A stretch of DNA of 64,000 bases from Niebla homalea. Taxonomy: Eukaryota; Ascomycota; Lecanoromycetes; Lecanorales; Ramalinaceae. Of this stretch, positions 1 through 11,926 are shown one piece after another. The stretch spans positions 1,922,001 through 1,986,000 of the forward strand of contig JAHGAU010000003.1 of assembly GCA_019925105.1 (NCBI GenBank), written 5' to 3'. Position numbers and translations under genes: made by a program. The first letter of the stretch is position 1. Each line of letters starts with the position of its first letter. Below the pieces are notes generated by a model that was not told the origin of the DNA, ran no database searches, and worked only from the letters and a program-made list of their open reading frames with translations.

Positions 1-1286
1 ATTTTATTAAATTAAATAGTTATTTAAGTAAGGTTAAAGAAATATATATATTTAATTATAATAATAAGAAACGGGTAAATCCGTTAGAATCTTAATAAGC
101 TTAAAGTTAAAAAAAATAAATTAAAGATATTTATCTTTTTTTTTTTATTAAAATAAAATAAAAATAAACGGAAAAAAAAATTAACCTTACCGGTATCCCG
201 GAGATTAGCTTAAGTAAGTATAAATTCTTATTAAGCGTAAAAGAAATCGAGATTAAAAGGATTTAAAGAGTAAAAACTATAATAATTATTTTATAAACTA
301 TAATAAAATAAATTAAACGCTAATAGAAATATAAAGACTTTATACTTTAAAGTTATTATTACTTAACTCTTAATAATAAAAAGATTATTAATAAATATTT
401 CTGCCGTTATAATATTATAAAAAAAGTAATAACGTATTAATAATTTAACTCCGGATAAATAAAAATAATTTAACTTACTTCCTATTTATTATATATATTA
501 AGGGTCGGATAAACGCCGGATATAAATACGGATAAAGGAAATAAAACGTTATATATATCCTTATTTTTTATTTTTTATTTACGGAGGTTAAATTAAAACT
601 TATTATAAAAGTTAATACTTATAATTACCGTTAAATATTATTTATAAAGCGAAATATCCGGGTAACCGTTAAATTTATAATATTTATTAAATTATTATTA
701 TAATTTAACCTCGTTATAAAAATAAATAAAATTATTAAAGACCTTATAAAAAAAGCCCGTTACCGGTTAAAAAAGAAAAAGAGGAACGGAAACCGGTTAC
801 GTTAATTATATAAACCAGAAAGTATTTTTTATAGCCATAAAAATATAATAATAAACGCTTATTAAAAATCTTTAAAAAAGTTAACGGCAATAATAATATA
901 AAAAAAATATATATTAAGTATATAAATATTAATAAGGATATTTAAAGGTAATATATAAAATTAAAGTAATATAAATATATAAAAAAGCAGAAAAATAACG
1001 AGTTTAAGGATAACCCCTATAAGGATACGGTCGTAATATTACGGATTTTTCTTAGGGGAGTTAAAATATAAGAAGTATATAAATAAATTCTTACTTTTAA
1101 ACGGGCCGTTAATATCCTTTACCTTAAAAGATAAAGGGTAAAGGTTTAATAAACGCCGGTTTTTACCTTAACGTTATAAGTATCAGGTTTTTACGGTTAC
1201 CAATAAGGTTAAAAGGCCGAGTATTAAGGAACGCCGGAATTAGCTTAGTTAAACACGTAATATAAATCAATTAATCAATTAATCAA
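1..1286 (+). mobile_element. Tad1-like LINE, 3' fragment (LINE0), RIP-mutated
   Basis: This is the 3' end of a non-LTR retrotransposon cut off by the window edge. It aligns by eye with 32806-34053 of LINE2 and with the ends of LINE1 and LINE3. Near 440-540 the decayed C-terminus of ORF2 can be read: an LRTDK-like stretch followed by a Y-x-Y-G remnant. That remnant is the C-x-C-G zinc motif found after the RNase H domain in fungal LINEs, with Cys mutated to Tyr. The element ends in a short (ATCA)n-type tail at about 1266-1286. There is no usable reading frame; stops are mainly TAA. Its 5' end and target duplication lie outside the window. Confidence 0.85.
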
Positions 1287-1692
1287 TAATCTTTATAAAG
1301 TAACCTTTAAAGGCTTATTCTAAAAGGTTATTTTTAAAGAATTTTTTTTAATTTAATTTAAAGTAATCTTTATATTATATATAATAAAAATTTATCCTTT
1401 ATTTTTATTTTAATCTTTATATTATTAAGCTCCTTAATATTTATATAGAAAAATAACCTTAAAGAAAGTAATTTATATTTTAAGAATTATAATATTAAAA
1501 AATTAAAAAAGTTATAATGGGATTACGTAGAAAATCCTTTAAAAAATAATTTTAATATAAAGTATTATTTATGAATTGAAAAATAAAAATAAACTTTATT
1601 AATAAATTTTAACGCTTTAATAATTTATAAAAATTAAATATTATATTATATAAAATTTATTAATTTTAAAAGTTTATAATATTAATAATATT
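1287..1692. other. AT-rich spacer, no gene seen
   Basis: This spacer between the LINE tail and TRIM-1 is AT-rich with few CpA/TpG. I see no open frame, no RNA-like structure and no terminal repeats. It is probably RIP-mutated older transposon DNA. Confidence 0.6.
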
Positions 1693-1697
1693 AAAAT

Positions 1698-1872
1698 TGT
1701 TATGGCAGTACCTACCCTGGAGCAAGGGCTCCGGGGTAGGGCCTACCCCTGGGGGTAATCCCCCGGGTAGACTACCTTCTCATATATGGTAATAGTGGCT
1801 TACCCCTAAGCGCTATTACCTACCCCGGATAACTACTTTTACCTTGGTGGCCGAGTGGTTATCACCCTAACA
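1698..1872. repeat. TRIM-1 left LTR, strongly structured
   Basis: The 175-bp LTR can fold into three consecutive hairpins: 1712-1739 (12-bp stem, one G-T pair, loop aagg), 1743-1770 (11 pairs with a 2-nt bulge), and 1788-1820 (13-bp stem with one bulged base). It ends with a tRNA-like segment containing TGGCCGAGTGG, a match to the Pol III A box. It differs from the right LTR at five sites. All are transitions of RIP polarity (A or T here, G or C there), three of them in TpG to TpA context. Confidence 0.85.
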
Positions 1873-1968
1873 GAGTAATAGCCCAACTTCAGGGTAATGC
1901 ACCCCCGGAGTTAACCTTAGGGGTTTAAAGGGGTAGGTCTATAGTTCGAATCCGAGGACGCCCATTTT
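1841..1968 (+). promoter_or_regulatory. Pol III-like A/B-box cassette across the LTR junction
   Basis: An A-box match TGGCCGAGTGG (1848-1858, consensus TRGYNNARNNG) is followed about 95 bp later by a B-box match AGTTCGAATCC (1943-1953) and then a TTTT run (1965-1968) that could terminate Pol III. The wording resembles a Ser-type tRNA gene, and ACCCT...AGGGT (1864-1868 / 1891-1895) could pair. However, the 7-nt segments where acceptor arms should lie (accttgg and gacgccc) do not pair and the T-stem is poor, so I do not call a functional tRNA. The A box lies in the LTR and the B box in the internal region. Confidence 0.5.
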
Positions 1969-2057
1969 AAGTAACTCAGGAGGTAAGACTGAGCGTAAGT
2001 ACGGGGGCGGGTAGGACCCGTTACCCTATAGTACCGGGGGCCGAGGTCCGAGGTACA

Positions 2058-2134
2058 GAAAACTACCGAGGGGGGCCGGAATGCCCGAAAACTACCGATG
2101 CGGGGGGCTGAAACGCCCTAAAACTACGCGGGCC
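2058..2134 (+). repeat. Imperfect ~30-bp tandem repeat inside TRIM-1
   Basis: Two units beginning gaaaactaccga and ending gccc (2058-2086, 2087-2118) and a partial third starting taaaactac (2119-2134) follow one another. The spacer lengths differ by 3 bp. No function is evident. Confidence 0.6.
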
Positions 2135-2523
2135 AATTGTGGGACCGTGGGTAAGGCACCCTAAGACGTGGCCTTTACCTGCCCAATAAGGAACGGTGCA
2201 GGTACGGGTACCTACTGAAGGTTACCCGGGCCTACCCAATGAGAGAAAAGTGGGTTATTCTTAACGAGGACACTGAACCCCGGGCTATACCCTTATAAAG
2301 TTACTAAGCCCCCGGATCATGCCTGCGGGCCACTAAATCCAGGTCCGGCCTAGGAGGTTCGGACCTATACCGGAGGTAATCTCCCTTAGGTAAGGAGCTC
2401 TCAACCCCCACTTACCTACCCAATTAGGTTCTGAGAGGACCTCCAGCCCGGGGGGTAACTCCCCCCCGGAGGCGTGGTTTGTAGTCTGTGGGCTCGGGGA
2501 CGAGCCCATAGGAGAGGGGATAC

Positions 2524-2698
2524 TGTTATGGCAGTACCTACCCTGGAGCAAGGGCTCCGGGGTAGGGCCTACCCCTGGGGGTGATCCCCCGGGTAGACTA
2601 CCTTCTCATATATGGTAATAGCGGCTTACCCCTAAGCGCTATTACCTACCCCGGATAGCTACTTTTGCCTTGGTGGCCGAGTGGTTATCACCCTGACA
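2524..2698. repeat. TRIM-1 right LTR
   Basis: This is the second 175-bp copy, 170/175 identical to the left LTR by eye. It keeps the less mutated state at all five differing positions. It carries the A-box-like sequence near its right end but not the B-box, which lies only in the internal region. Confidence 0.85.
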
Positions 2699-2703
2699 AA
2701 AAT

Positions 2704-3363
2704 TAAGCTTTATAGAAATAATTAAAGAAATAATCAAAAAAATAAAAAGTAAAAAAATATATAAATTTTATTTTATAAGTATTAAAACGTTATAAAAAAC
2801 TACGGAAACCTATCTTATTAATAAATATTAATATAAAATAAATTATAATGAGCCTTTAATATATAATTAATATATATTTTAATAGGTTTACTTATTATTA
2901 TATATATAAAATAAGTTATATTAATATAAAAAAAATACAAAATTAATTTAAACGGTTAAATATAATGAATTTTTATTTAGAGTTTAAATATTATTATGAA
3001 ATTTTAATTTTAATTAAAAAATTAAATTTAATAACTTTTTAAAATTATTAAATAATAAAAGATTTAACTTTAATTAATATATCGTAAAAAAAAAATTTTT
3101 ATTAAATATATTAAGATTATTTATAATAATTTTTTTATTAATTATAATTTTAATTAAAAGGCTAAATTTCACTATAATTTTTAATTGGATTTTTAATCAA
3201 GTTATACGTTTTTTAATTAAGAGAATTAATTATATAAAATTAATATTAAATTTAATTATATTCCTTAAATTAAAGATTCTTTATTAATTAAATATATTCT
3301 TTTTAAAAAAAGTTATAATAAAAATTATTACCCTTAAGGATTATAGTTAATTCGTTAATAATT
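2704..3363. other. AT-rich spacer, no gene seen
   Basis: RIP-like AT-rich DNA lies between TRIM-1 and the target duplication of LINE1. I find no coding or repeat structure here beyond homopolymer and TTAAT-rich runs. Confidence 0.6.
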
Positions 3364-3386
3364 ATAATAATACGTCGACGATCTTA

Positions 3387-5280
3387 ATGGCGACGAACAA
3401 CGGGACCCCAGAGGTCAGAAACGATATATACGTATATAACTTAAGTAATAATAAGGATAGTAATGTAAATATAATAAGCGGAAGCGGAATAATAATAAAA
3501 GTAAAGGGGGAGGAAAAGTAAACGGTTTAGGTTAATAAAAACGGTAATAAATTATATAAATAACGCAATAAATACGAGATAAAAAGGCCTTAAATCGAAT
3601 AGAAAACTTATAATTAATAAGATACACGTAAAAAAACGCGTATAACGTATAAAGGTATTATTATAAAGGGTAATAAATAAAAAGCGGAGGGGATAAGGAC
3701 GGTATACGGGGACGGATAAAGGGTAAATAAAGGTGTAAAAAATTTTATTAAGTATATATAAACCGGGAAAGAACTAAGTAAAAATAAAGAAATACCAAAT
3801 AAATAAGAATAAACTATAAAAAGAAATAATTATTAAATATATAAGGAAAAAGTAAAAAAAAAGAAGGCAATAAAAACGTTAAAAGGCCTCTTTATAATTA
3901 TATAAAATTATATTACGTTAAAAACCTAATTAATATTATAAATCGGATTACGGAGAATAAGAGACTTTTACGTAAATATAAGGAGAAATTTAAGGAAGTT
4001 GGAGAAATTACGTAGAGCTTAAAAGGCGGTAATAAAAACGCCGGCGGGCGGAAGTAAAAGAAAATAAAAAGGATAATATAAAGTAAAAAAATAACGAAAA
4101 AGGCTTTAAGGAAGGGAGCGGGGATAAGTTAAATAATAAAAACTAAAAAGGCGGCGCCGGCGTTAATAATAAAAAAGGTAAAAATAAGGGAGAAAATAAT
4201 AATATTAAAAAAAACGAAAATAATAACTATATAATTATTAAGTAAAAAGGAGAAAAACATAACGGTAAAAGTAAACTTATTATAATTAATAAAGGCGTTT
4301 AAGGTAATAAGAAAGTTATTAATAGAATAAATTATTACGGTACGTAAACTATAAAGCAGGAATATTTTCCTTAATATAACCTTATTAAAGGCGAAGAAAA
4401 GGCTAAAAAAGTTAAAGGGATAAACCGGTAAAAAGGGGTATAAAACAGTAAAGATATTAAAATAATCTTTTATTATCGTAATAAATAGGATATATTTAAT
4501 AAAATTTACGGGGGAGGAAGGGGAAATTACTTTAAAGCGGATAGAAAAAAAGAATATAATTTTCTATTTTAGGTTAAAGATCGTTAATTATAGTCTCCCC
4601 CCTATAATAAAGAAATTAAACGCTTTTAATTATATAAAAAGATACTTTATAATTATTTTAAACGTAATATTAATAAGGATATATAACGATATTTTCAATA
4701 AAAAGGTAATAAAAAATAAATCTTTTAAATTAATAAGACCTTAAAACCGGATAACGGATATTTATTAATACTTTAAATATTAAGGATACGGATATATTAT
4801 TACGAGGTACCTTAATAGCATAAAGTACGTAATATATACTGAAAAGTATAATACGTATAAATATATTAATTTAATAATAAAAAACCTAGTAAAGAATACG
4901 TTAAAATACGCGGCGTATAATAATAATAATTACTTAACGTAAAACTTATAATATATAATAAGAATAAAGGAGACTTAACGTAAAAAGATTAAAATAGCGG
5001 TTAAAATTTAACGTTATAACTTATATAAATTTAAACCGGTAAAATAATTAAAAACGATTTTAAGACATAAATAAAACCTATTAAATAAAGAAAAATAAAA
5101 CGTAATAACCAATAATATAAAGAAGAAAAAACTTATAGTAATATTAACCTTTAAAGCCGGTTACTTAATTAAGATTATGATTATAATAAGAAAATTAAAA
5201 TAAATAACGCTTAACCTTAAGGAAAAACCGTTTATATAAATAAAAGTTAATAAGGAAAACCCAATAAATATTAATATTTA
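3387..5280 (+). pseudogene. LINE1 ORF1 (gag-like, CCHC zinc knuckles), destroyed by RIP
   Basis: ORF1 of Tad1-type LINEs is an RNA-binding protein of the retrotransposition particle. Here it begins at ATG 3387 (M-A-T-N-N-G-T-P-E-V). A conserved middle block near 4560-4740 (NYSLPPIIKKLNAFNYI) is also legible in LINE3. At about 4769-4860 the frame reads YFKY*GYGYI...RYLNSIKYVIY. This is a CCHC knuckle pair (C-x2-C-x4-H-x4-C form) with each Cys and His turned into Tyr, exactly what G-to-A in TGC/TGT and C-to-T in CAC would give. The remaining frame is broken by many stops. The end point is approximate, just before the ORF2 endonuclease. Confidence 0.75.
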
Positions 5281-5284
5281 ATAT

Positions 5285-8200
5285 ATTTACGTTTTTAAAA
5301 GTAATATAATATAACGTACGTAAAAAAGTAATTAAAACCGTAATACCGATATTTAAATTTAAAAAAATAAAGGATATTAATATTATAGCGATATAAAAGC
5401 CGTTATATAATCTATATATTTATTTTTTAATTAACCCGGAAGATAGTTTTTATTTAACCTTTAAGGGTAATAAAATAACGCGGATATATTTCTTTATTAA
5501 TAAAAGGTTAAATATAAATAATTAGGACGTTATTTATTACGGAAGAAACCTATATATATTCCGGATTATATAAAAAAAGGATATTAAAAATACTTTAAAT
5601 ATTTATAATATATATAATCCGTTATTGGTTAATAGGAAGGGACCTTTTATAATCCCGTTACTTAAAAATATTATAATTATATTTAATAAGTACCTTTTAA
5701 TAAGGGACTTTAATCTTTATTAATTTTAATAGAATAAAAACGGTTATATAATTAATTATATTAAATTTAAAGAGTTATTAATAATTATTATACGGTTTAA
5801 CCTTACGTTATTAACGCTAAAAAAGACTATTATATAAAAAAGCCGTAAACTTAAGACTATAATTAACTTAATATTTAATTCAGAAAATATTATTAACTTA
5901 ATTATAATATACGGACCTTAAAAGGACCTAAAATATAATTCGGATTACGTCTTAATATAAATAACCTTAAATTAATTTATTAATATAACTCCGTCCTTAC
6001 CGTTTAAATAAGCGTAAAAAACGGTTAAAAAAACGGAAATATTAATAAAAATAATAAAAATAATATCTTAATTAATAAAGCTTTTTTAACTTAATAATAA
6101 GGAATAAATTAACCGTTTTATAAAACGGGTAATAAAGGCTTTAAATAAAATAATTAACGTTATAATCTTAATAATAAAGCCGTCTTAAAGAGTTAAAATT
6201 TATTAAAATAAAAAGTATATAAAAGTAACTATAAAGGTAAAAGCGCTTATAAAATAAGTTATTAAATATAAAAACCGGGAAACGTTTTAACGGTTAAAAA
6301 AAGCTTAAAAAGAAAAAGAAAGAATTATCCGGAAAATTAAATAAATATACTTCCGGGCTATAATATATAACTTAACGGTTTCTTCCCGTAATATTTAAAA
6401 GTTAATAAAATACGGTAAAAAATAAAATAAGAAATTTAAATTTATTTCCAAGTTTTTACCCTTAAAAAGACCAAACGGTATAATAATAAATATTTTTAAC
6501 GGTAAAATTAAGGCTCTTAAAAAAAACGTTTTTTCCCCCGTTACCGGAAGTTAACTTAATAGATATTAACGGTACGGTATATTTTAAATTAATAATAATA
6601 AATAAAGTAATAATTTAAAAGATAATAATTAAAATAATTAATAAATTAAAAAAAAATAAAGCCCCCGGACTTAACGGTATATTAAATAAATTCCTATTTA
6701 TAATAACGTTATTATTTAAAGAGGTTTTTATTTACTTATTTTAAGTTTATTTTAATATAGGATATTACCTTTATAGATTTAAGGAAATTAAAACAATTAT
6801 CCTTAAGAAGCCGGTTAAGTTAAATTACTTAAAAATAAAGTTATATAAACCTATAGTATTCCTTTATATGTTAAAAAAGGCTTTAAAAACGGTAATTATA
6901 AAGATTTTAAGTAATTACGTAAAAGGATATAAATTACTCCTTAATTAATAAATAAAGGTAAGAAGAAAATAGTTGATAAAAACGGCTTTTAAAGGCTTAA
7001 TTAATAGTATATATATAATATAAAATTATAGGAAAAAGTATATCGTAGGTCTTCTTTCCTTAAATATTATAAAGGCATTTAATAAAATAAATTATTAAAA
7101 ATTATTATATAATTTATAGAAAAAGGGGTCTTACCTTTCTTTATAAATTAAATAGAAAGTTTCTTAAATAACTAAATAACGTTAATTAACCTAGGATAAA
7201 AAATAAGTACAATAAAGCCCGCGATAATAAGGATTTCTTAAAGGTTATTTATCTTTTTAATCTTATTCTTATTCTTTAATAACCCGTTTATTAAAGATTA
7301 AATAAAATTAAAATAAAAAATTTAAATAAAAAGCTTTATTAATAATATTTACCTTTTAATTTATAATACGTTTATTTATATAAATTATTTAAAACTAAAA
7401 TAAGCCTATAAAGTCTATTTATAATAAGTAAAAATATATAAGGCTTAATTCACCTTATATAAGTATAAATTTATTTATATAATAAGGAGCCTAAAGCTAT
7501 ATAATATAATAGCTATAATAAACTTAAATAATATAACGGTAAAACCGGAAGTTAATATTAAAATATTTAGTTTATAAATTAATAAGAAATTAAATTAAAA
7601 AAACCATATAAAAAAGGTTTAAAAGAAAATAATTTTATAAAAGAAAGGCCTTATTTACCTTACGGCGTTAACGTAAGGAGTTACCTTATAAAAGGTTAAA
7701 ACCGTTTATTAAGTGGTTATAAAGTTTATAATAATATATATAATAATTATTTAATACGTATTTAAGGGTACGCTTAAATATAAGAAAGAGTTTATTTAAT
7801 AATTATAAAAGGTTTTAAACCGATATTTAAAAGTAATAAGTAAAGTATATAAAATAACTCCCGTCTTAATATTAGAATCCGAAGTCTTTATATTATTAAT
7901 AAAGTTAACCTTAAATTAAATAATTACTTAAGCGAAACTTAAAAAAGGTATAAACTTAATTACGTTAATAAAAAATAAACGTATTTACTAAAACTATAAA
8001 AAGCCTTAAATAAAAAAACGTAAAAAAAAAGTACCTATTTTTTCTATAAAAGTTAAACTAGAATAAGTTAAAAATAAAATTAACTTAACCTACGTTTAAA
8101 AAATTAATATAAGAATATATAAATTTTTATTTAAAATGAAAACAGCGGAAGAAAAGAAGGTTATAAGGGTAAAATTAACGGTAATTACCCTATAAATTAA

Positions 8201-8960
8201 AAAATAAATAAATAAAGTATTAACGTAAATATAAAGGATTATTCTTTTAAAAGTAATAATACCCGGCATTAAATAGCGATAAGGTTATTAATAAGTATCT
8301 CCGGCGTTATAAAATTATAAGGAAAAATAATAACGCGTTAATAATCCAATTCCGGATAAATAAAAACGGCTTAACTTATTTCCTTTTTATTGTATACGTT
8401 AATAACCGGATTAACGTTAATTATAAGTATAAATAATAAAAGTAAAACGCTATATATATATTAATTTCCTATTTATTATTTAAGGAACTTAAACCGGAAT
8501 TAATTAAAAGGGTAAGGATTAATAATTATTATTAAATACTTATTAATAAAAAAGGTATTAAAGCGGCTATTAAATTTATAATAATTACGGGCTTATTATT
8601 ATAATTTAACTTAACCAAAAAAATAAAGAAAATAATTAAAAACTTAATTAAGAAACCTCGTTATTAACCTAAGGGTAAAAAGCAATAATAAGAAAATTAT
8701 ACTTAATAAAAGGCTAAAGGGGCTATAAATACCAGGGCGGTATAAAAAGTAATATTATATTGGTCGGCAGAATCGTATAAATAAAATAATAATAATATAC
8801 GTATTAATAAGGATATTTAATAATATAATCGGAATTTTAAAATTTTAATATTAAATAGACCCGTAAAATAACGGAAAAGCAATAGGTTTAAGGGTAATCC
8901 TTAAGTAAATTTAATCGTAATATTATAAGTTTTCTTAAAAAAATATATAAATAAATTTTT
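5285..8960 (+). pseudogene. LINE1 ORF2 (endonuclease, reverse transcriptase, RNase H/zinc end), destroyed by RIP
   Basis: ORF2 proteins nick target DNA and reverse-transcribe the LINE RNA at the nick. At about 5290-5425 the frame reads F-L-K-V-I-*-Y-N-V-R...I-K-D-I-N-I-I-A-I-*-K-P, the start of an exonuclease/endonuclease/phosphatase domain in which the usual I-Q-E-P has become I-*-K-P. The RT entry motif K-A-P-G-L-N-G-I-L-N is at about 6659-6700. The catalytic F-V-D-D-like box reads S-F-I-N-N-I-Y-L-L-I-Y at about 7330-7365 (both Asp to Asn). The C-terminal Y-x-Y-G zinc remnant is near 8430. RNase H is expected from the family but I could not point to its catalytic residues. The end is approximate. 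Confidence 0.75.
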
Positions 8961-10230
8961 ATTCTTTAAATAACCATAAATATTCTTAGCCTTTAAAACG
9001 TAAATAAAGGCTGGGTAAATATCGGTTTTTATTCTTAACGTTATAGATATCGGGTTTTTTACGGTTATTAATAAGGTTAAATAGCTGAGTATTAAGGAAC
9101 GCCGGAATTAACTTAATTAAATCCGTAATATAAATCAATCAATCAATTAATCAATAATAATACGTCGATAATTAATAATAATCTTATCTTTAAAGCTATA
9201 TATAATTAATATTTAAGCTTCTTTTACCTTTATTACGTTTATTATAAGGTCTTAATTTTACTTTTTAAAGTTATAATTCTCTTATTAAAATATAAATTTA
9301 AATAATATTATTTGCTTATTTTATTTATAATTATTATTATATAAGAATAACTTATAAACGTAAATAACTTTATTATATTAAACTACCCGCTTTTGATTAA
9401 AAAAATATTTATATAATAACGGTAAATCCTTATATAAACGGTTAATTTTATATTTAATTAATATAATAATAATTATAAAATCTTAATTAATATATTTCCT
9501 TAAAAATGAATATAAAAATTAAGAAATCGGGTATTTAATTTGTTTATAATTTTTATATTTTAAGTTATATAAATTTAATAAAATTATATTATAAACGTTT
9601 AATCCCCTTAAATTAAATTATATTATAATTATATAGTTAAGTATTTTATATATTAATTACGTTTCTTGAAAGCTTTTTAATATTAAGCTTATTTAAGCTT
9701 ATTTAAGCTAATTTCCTCAATTTCCGTTTATATTAAAAGTATTATAAATCTTAAATTTATTAAAATTAAACTAAATATATATATGTTATAATAAAAACTT
9801 ATATTTATTATTACTTTATTATTATTTAATTTCTTTTATAAAGGATTATTATTATTTTTTATTAATTTTAACTTTTACGTTTTATTTAACCTAAGACCGT
9901 AACTTAAAATAAAAATATTAATATATTAATTATTAAGAATCCTAATAAGTATAAGCGCAATAAGTATGAAGATAATTATACTAATTTTTATCTTAATTAT
10001 TTATAACGTTCTTTTTAATTTACGTTTCCAATAAAATCCGCTTTTTAATAATAATTTTTTTTTATTTATTAATTTTCTTTAATTTAAATAAGTAATAACT
10101 TAAAATGGTTTAATCGGTATACTTTATTTTTTTTAATTATTATTTTAAAGGGTAAAATTAGTTAATCCGATTATGCGATTTCACTATATATAAGTTTTAT
10201 AAAAACGCTTTTTTTACTTTACGTTTTTTT

Positions 10231-10433
10231 TACGGATTAAGCTTTTTACCTTATAACTTACGAGGTAAGCTATTTTAAAGAATAATATGATTAATCATAA
10301 AAAATTTATCCTTTAAAAGTTCTTTTTTTATTTTAAGTTTTATTTATAAATTAAGCTTTTTATTATATAATTTATAAAGTAAGCTATCTTAAAGAATAAT
10401 ATCATTAATTATAAAAGATTTATTCTTTAAACA
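10231..10433 (+). repeat. Direct duplication, ~114-bp spacing
   Basis: Two similar blocks share the pattern taagctttttA..ataa(c/t)tta..(a)gtaagctat(t/c)ttaaagaataat. They occupy about 10231-10316 and 10345-10433. Differences are nearly all C/T or G/A, as expected if RIP acted after or upon the duplication. Confidence 0.7.
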
Positions 10434-11926
10434 ATTAATATATATAAAGGAAGCACTTAAACTTTAAACTTTTGAAGCTTTTTATATATAATGATTATTC
10501 TCTTTAAATTTTACTTTAAGTAAGAAGTCTATAAAAAAAGTTCTTAAGGTTCTTAATATAATTTATAATTATAAGACTTAAGATTCTAATATTATAAAAG
10601 TATTAAAAAAAATTACTTAATAAATTACTTAATAAAAGAAAAAGTAAATAAGAAATTAAGAATTTAAAATTTAAAATTTTAATAAGTATATTAATGAATT
10701 TATAAATAAAATAAGTGTTAAACTTAATTTATTAAAATTTCTAAGGCTAAATTCCGGGGCTAGGAATCTGTAAAAAATTATATTTTAATTATTATAAAAA
10801 TCAGTATAAATAATTTGGTTAAAAGCCAAAATACTAATATTATTAAAATAATATATATTACGTTTACTGCCGAATTTTGAAAGTAATTTAAGACCCTTTT
10901 TTTTAAAATAATTATAATCGGGATTAACGTTATATAGGCCCCGTAAGGATAAAATAGTATTATATTTAATAACTTTAATTATTAGAAAGATAAATAAAAA
11001 GGTTATTAATTGAAATATTAATTAATAATAAGATTATATTTATTACTTTATATTATCTAACTTTTTCTGGGCGAATTCAAAATATTTCTTTTTTTAACGT
11101 TAAGCTTAAATGGGCATAAATCTTAATAATATTAAAATTTACTTTAAATCCTTATTAACTAATAATTTTACCTTGAAGAATCTTTTATTTTATATTTAAT
11201 TATACATACATTTTATATTTATCTAATATTTATCCTTTATAACCTTTTGATTATTAAATAATTAATAAATATTTTTTTTATATTATTATATATATATTAT
11301 ACCGCGTATAATAACCTATATTAATTGAGTTATTAAAAAATTAATTAAAGGAAGGTTTTAATTATTAATATAAATACTTAATATAAAGACTTTAAGAAGT
11401 TAAAGAATAATAATTATTAAGAAAAAACTTAAAATCCGATTAAGGAATAAGTCCTTATTATAATTATTATTATAATTATTAAAATTAATACAATTAATTT
11501 AATAAAAGTATTACGTAAAATTAAGTATTATTAAAAGTTAATTAAATCTCAACTTCCCTTTACGTTAATAATACGTTTATATAAAAAGATTACTCTTAAA
11601 TAAATTCGTAAAGTTAATTTCCAATTTTAATGAATGATTATTTATACGATTTAAGAAGTAATAAAGGTATATCTTATTTTTTACTTTAAATATGAGATTA
11701 TTAATATAATTCTTTATACTTTATTAATTTTACGTTATAAGTATATAATTTCATTTATATTTACGTTAAGTATATTATTATTTAAGTTAAAGATAATATA
11801 TTAATTAAAACGATAATATAAGCCGGTAAAGCTTTCTTTTTCTTTACGTTTATAAGTTAATTAAGCTTTACCTTATTATTTATAAATATATAGCCGTTAA
11901 GCGATTTAACTCGTTAGCTTAAACGC

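Larger units (their letters stand above)
1698..2698. mobile_element. TRIM-1: 1001-bp miniature LTR retrotransposon
   Basis: This GC-rich element has two 175-bp direct terminal repeats (1698-1872 and 2524-2698), each TGTTATGG...ACA, i.e. canonical TG...CA ends. The 5-bp target duplication aaaat is perfect (1693-1697 and 2699-2703). A purine tract AGGAGAGGGGA (2510-2520) lies 3 bp before the right LTR and fits a polypurine tract. A perfect 7-bp hairpin stem (gggctcg/cgagccc, loop ggga) sits at 2490-2507. There is no gag or pol, so it would need another element's enzymes. A minus-strand open frame at 2333-2551 has no protein-like character. No conventional primer-binding site (TGG...) follows the left LTR. 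The insert is nearly unmutated inside RIP-destroyed DNA, so it is recent. Confidence 0.88.
3387..9153 (+). mobile_element. LINE1: full-length Tad1-like non-LTR retrotransposon, RIP-dead
   Basis: This is a complete two-ORF LINE of about 5.77 kb ending in a (ATCA)n-type tail. A 15-bp target duplication (ataataatacgtcga) occurs at 3364-3378 and 9154-9168; eight bases (3379-3386) separate it from the first ATG. The 5' end carries the same ATG-GCG-ACG-AAC start seen in LINE2 and LINE3. Protein landmarks can be followed in order: N-terminal peptide, CCHC knuckles (about 4769-4860), endonuclease start (about 5290-5425), the RT motif K-A-P-G (about 6655-6700), a decayed F-x-D-D box (about 7330-7375) and the C-terminal zinc remnant (about 8340-8460). 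Stops throughout are mostly TAA, the product of CAA mutated by RIP. Confidence 0.9.

Noticed and set aside
1260..1290. Telomere-like or satellite repeat from the ATCA/TGAT runs (also at 9133, 34031, 37693)
   Set aside because: Each run is the short tail at the 3' end of a LINE copy.
1841..1964. Functional tRNA-Ser gene
   Set aside because: A and B boxes are present, but the acceptor arms do not pair and the T-stem is poor. It is annotated only as a Pol III-like cassette.
2333..2551. 72-codon open frame on the minus strand across the TRIM-1 internal region and LTR
   Set aside because: It lies in GC-rich non-coding TRIM sequence, runs into the repeated LTR, and has no conserved or domain-like features.
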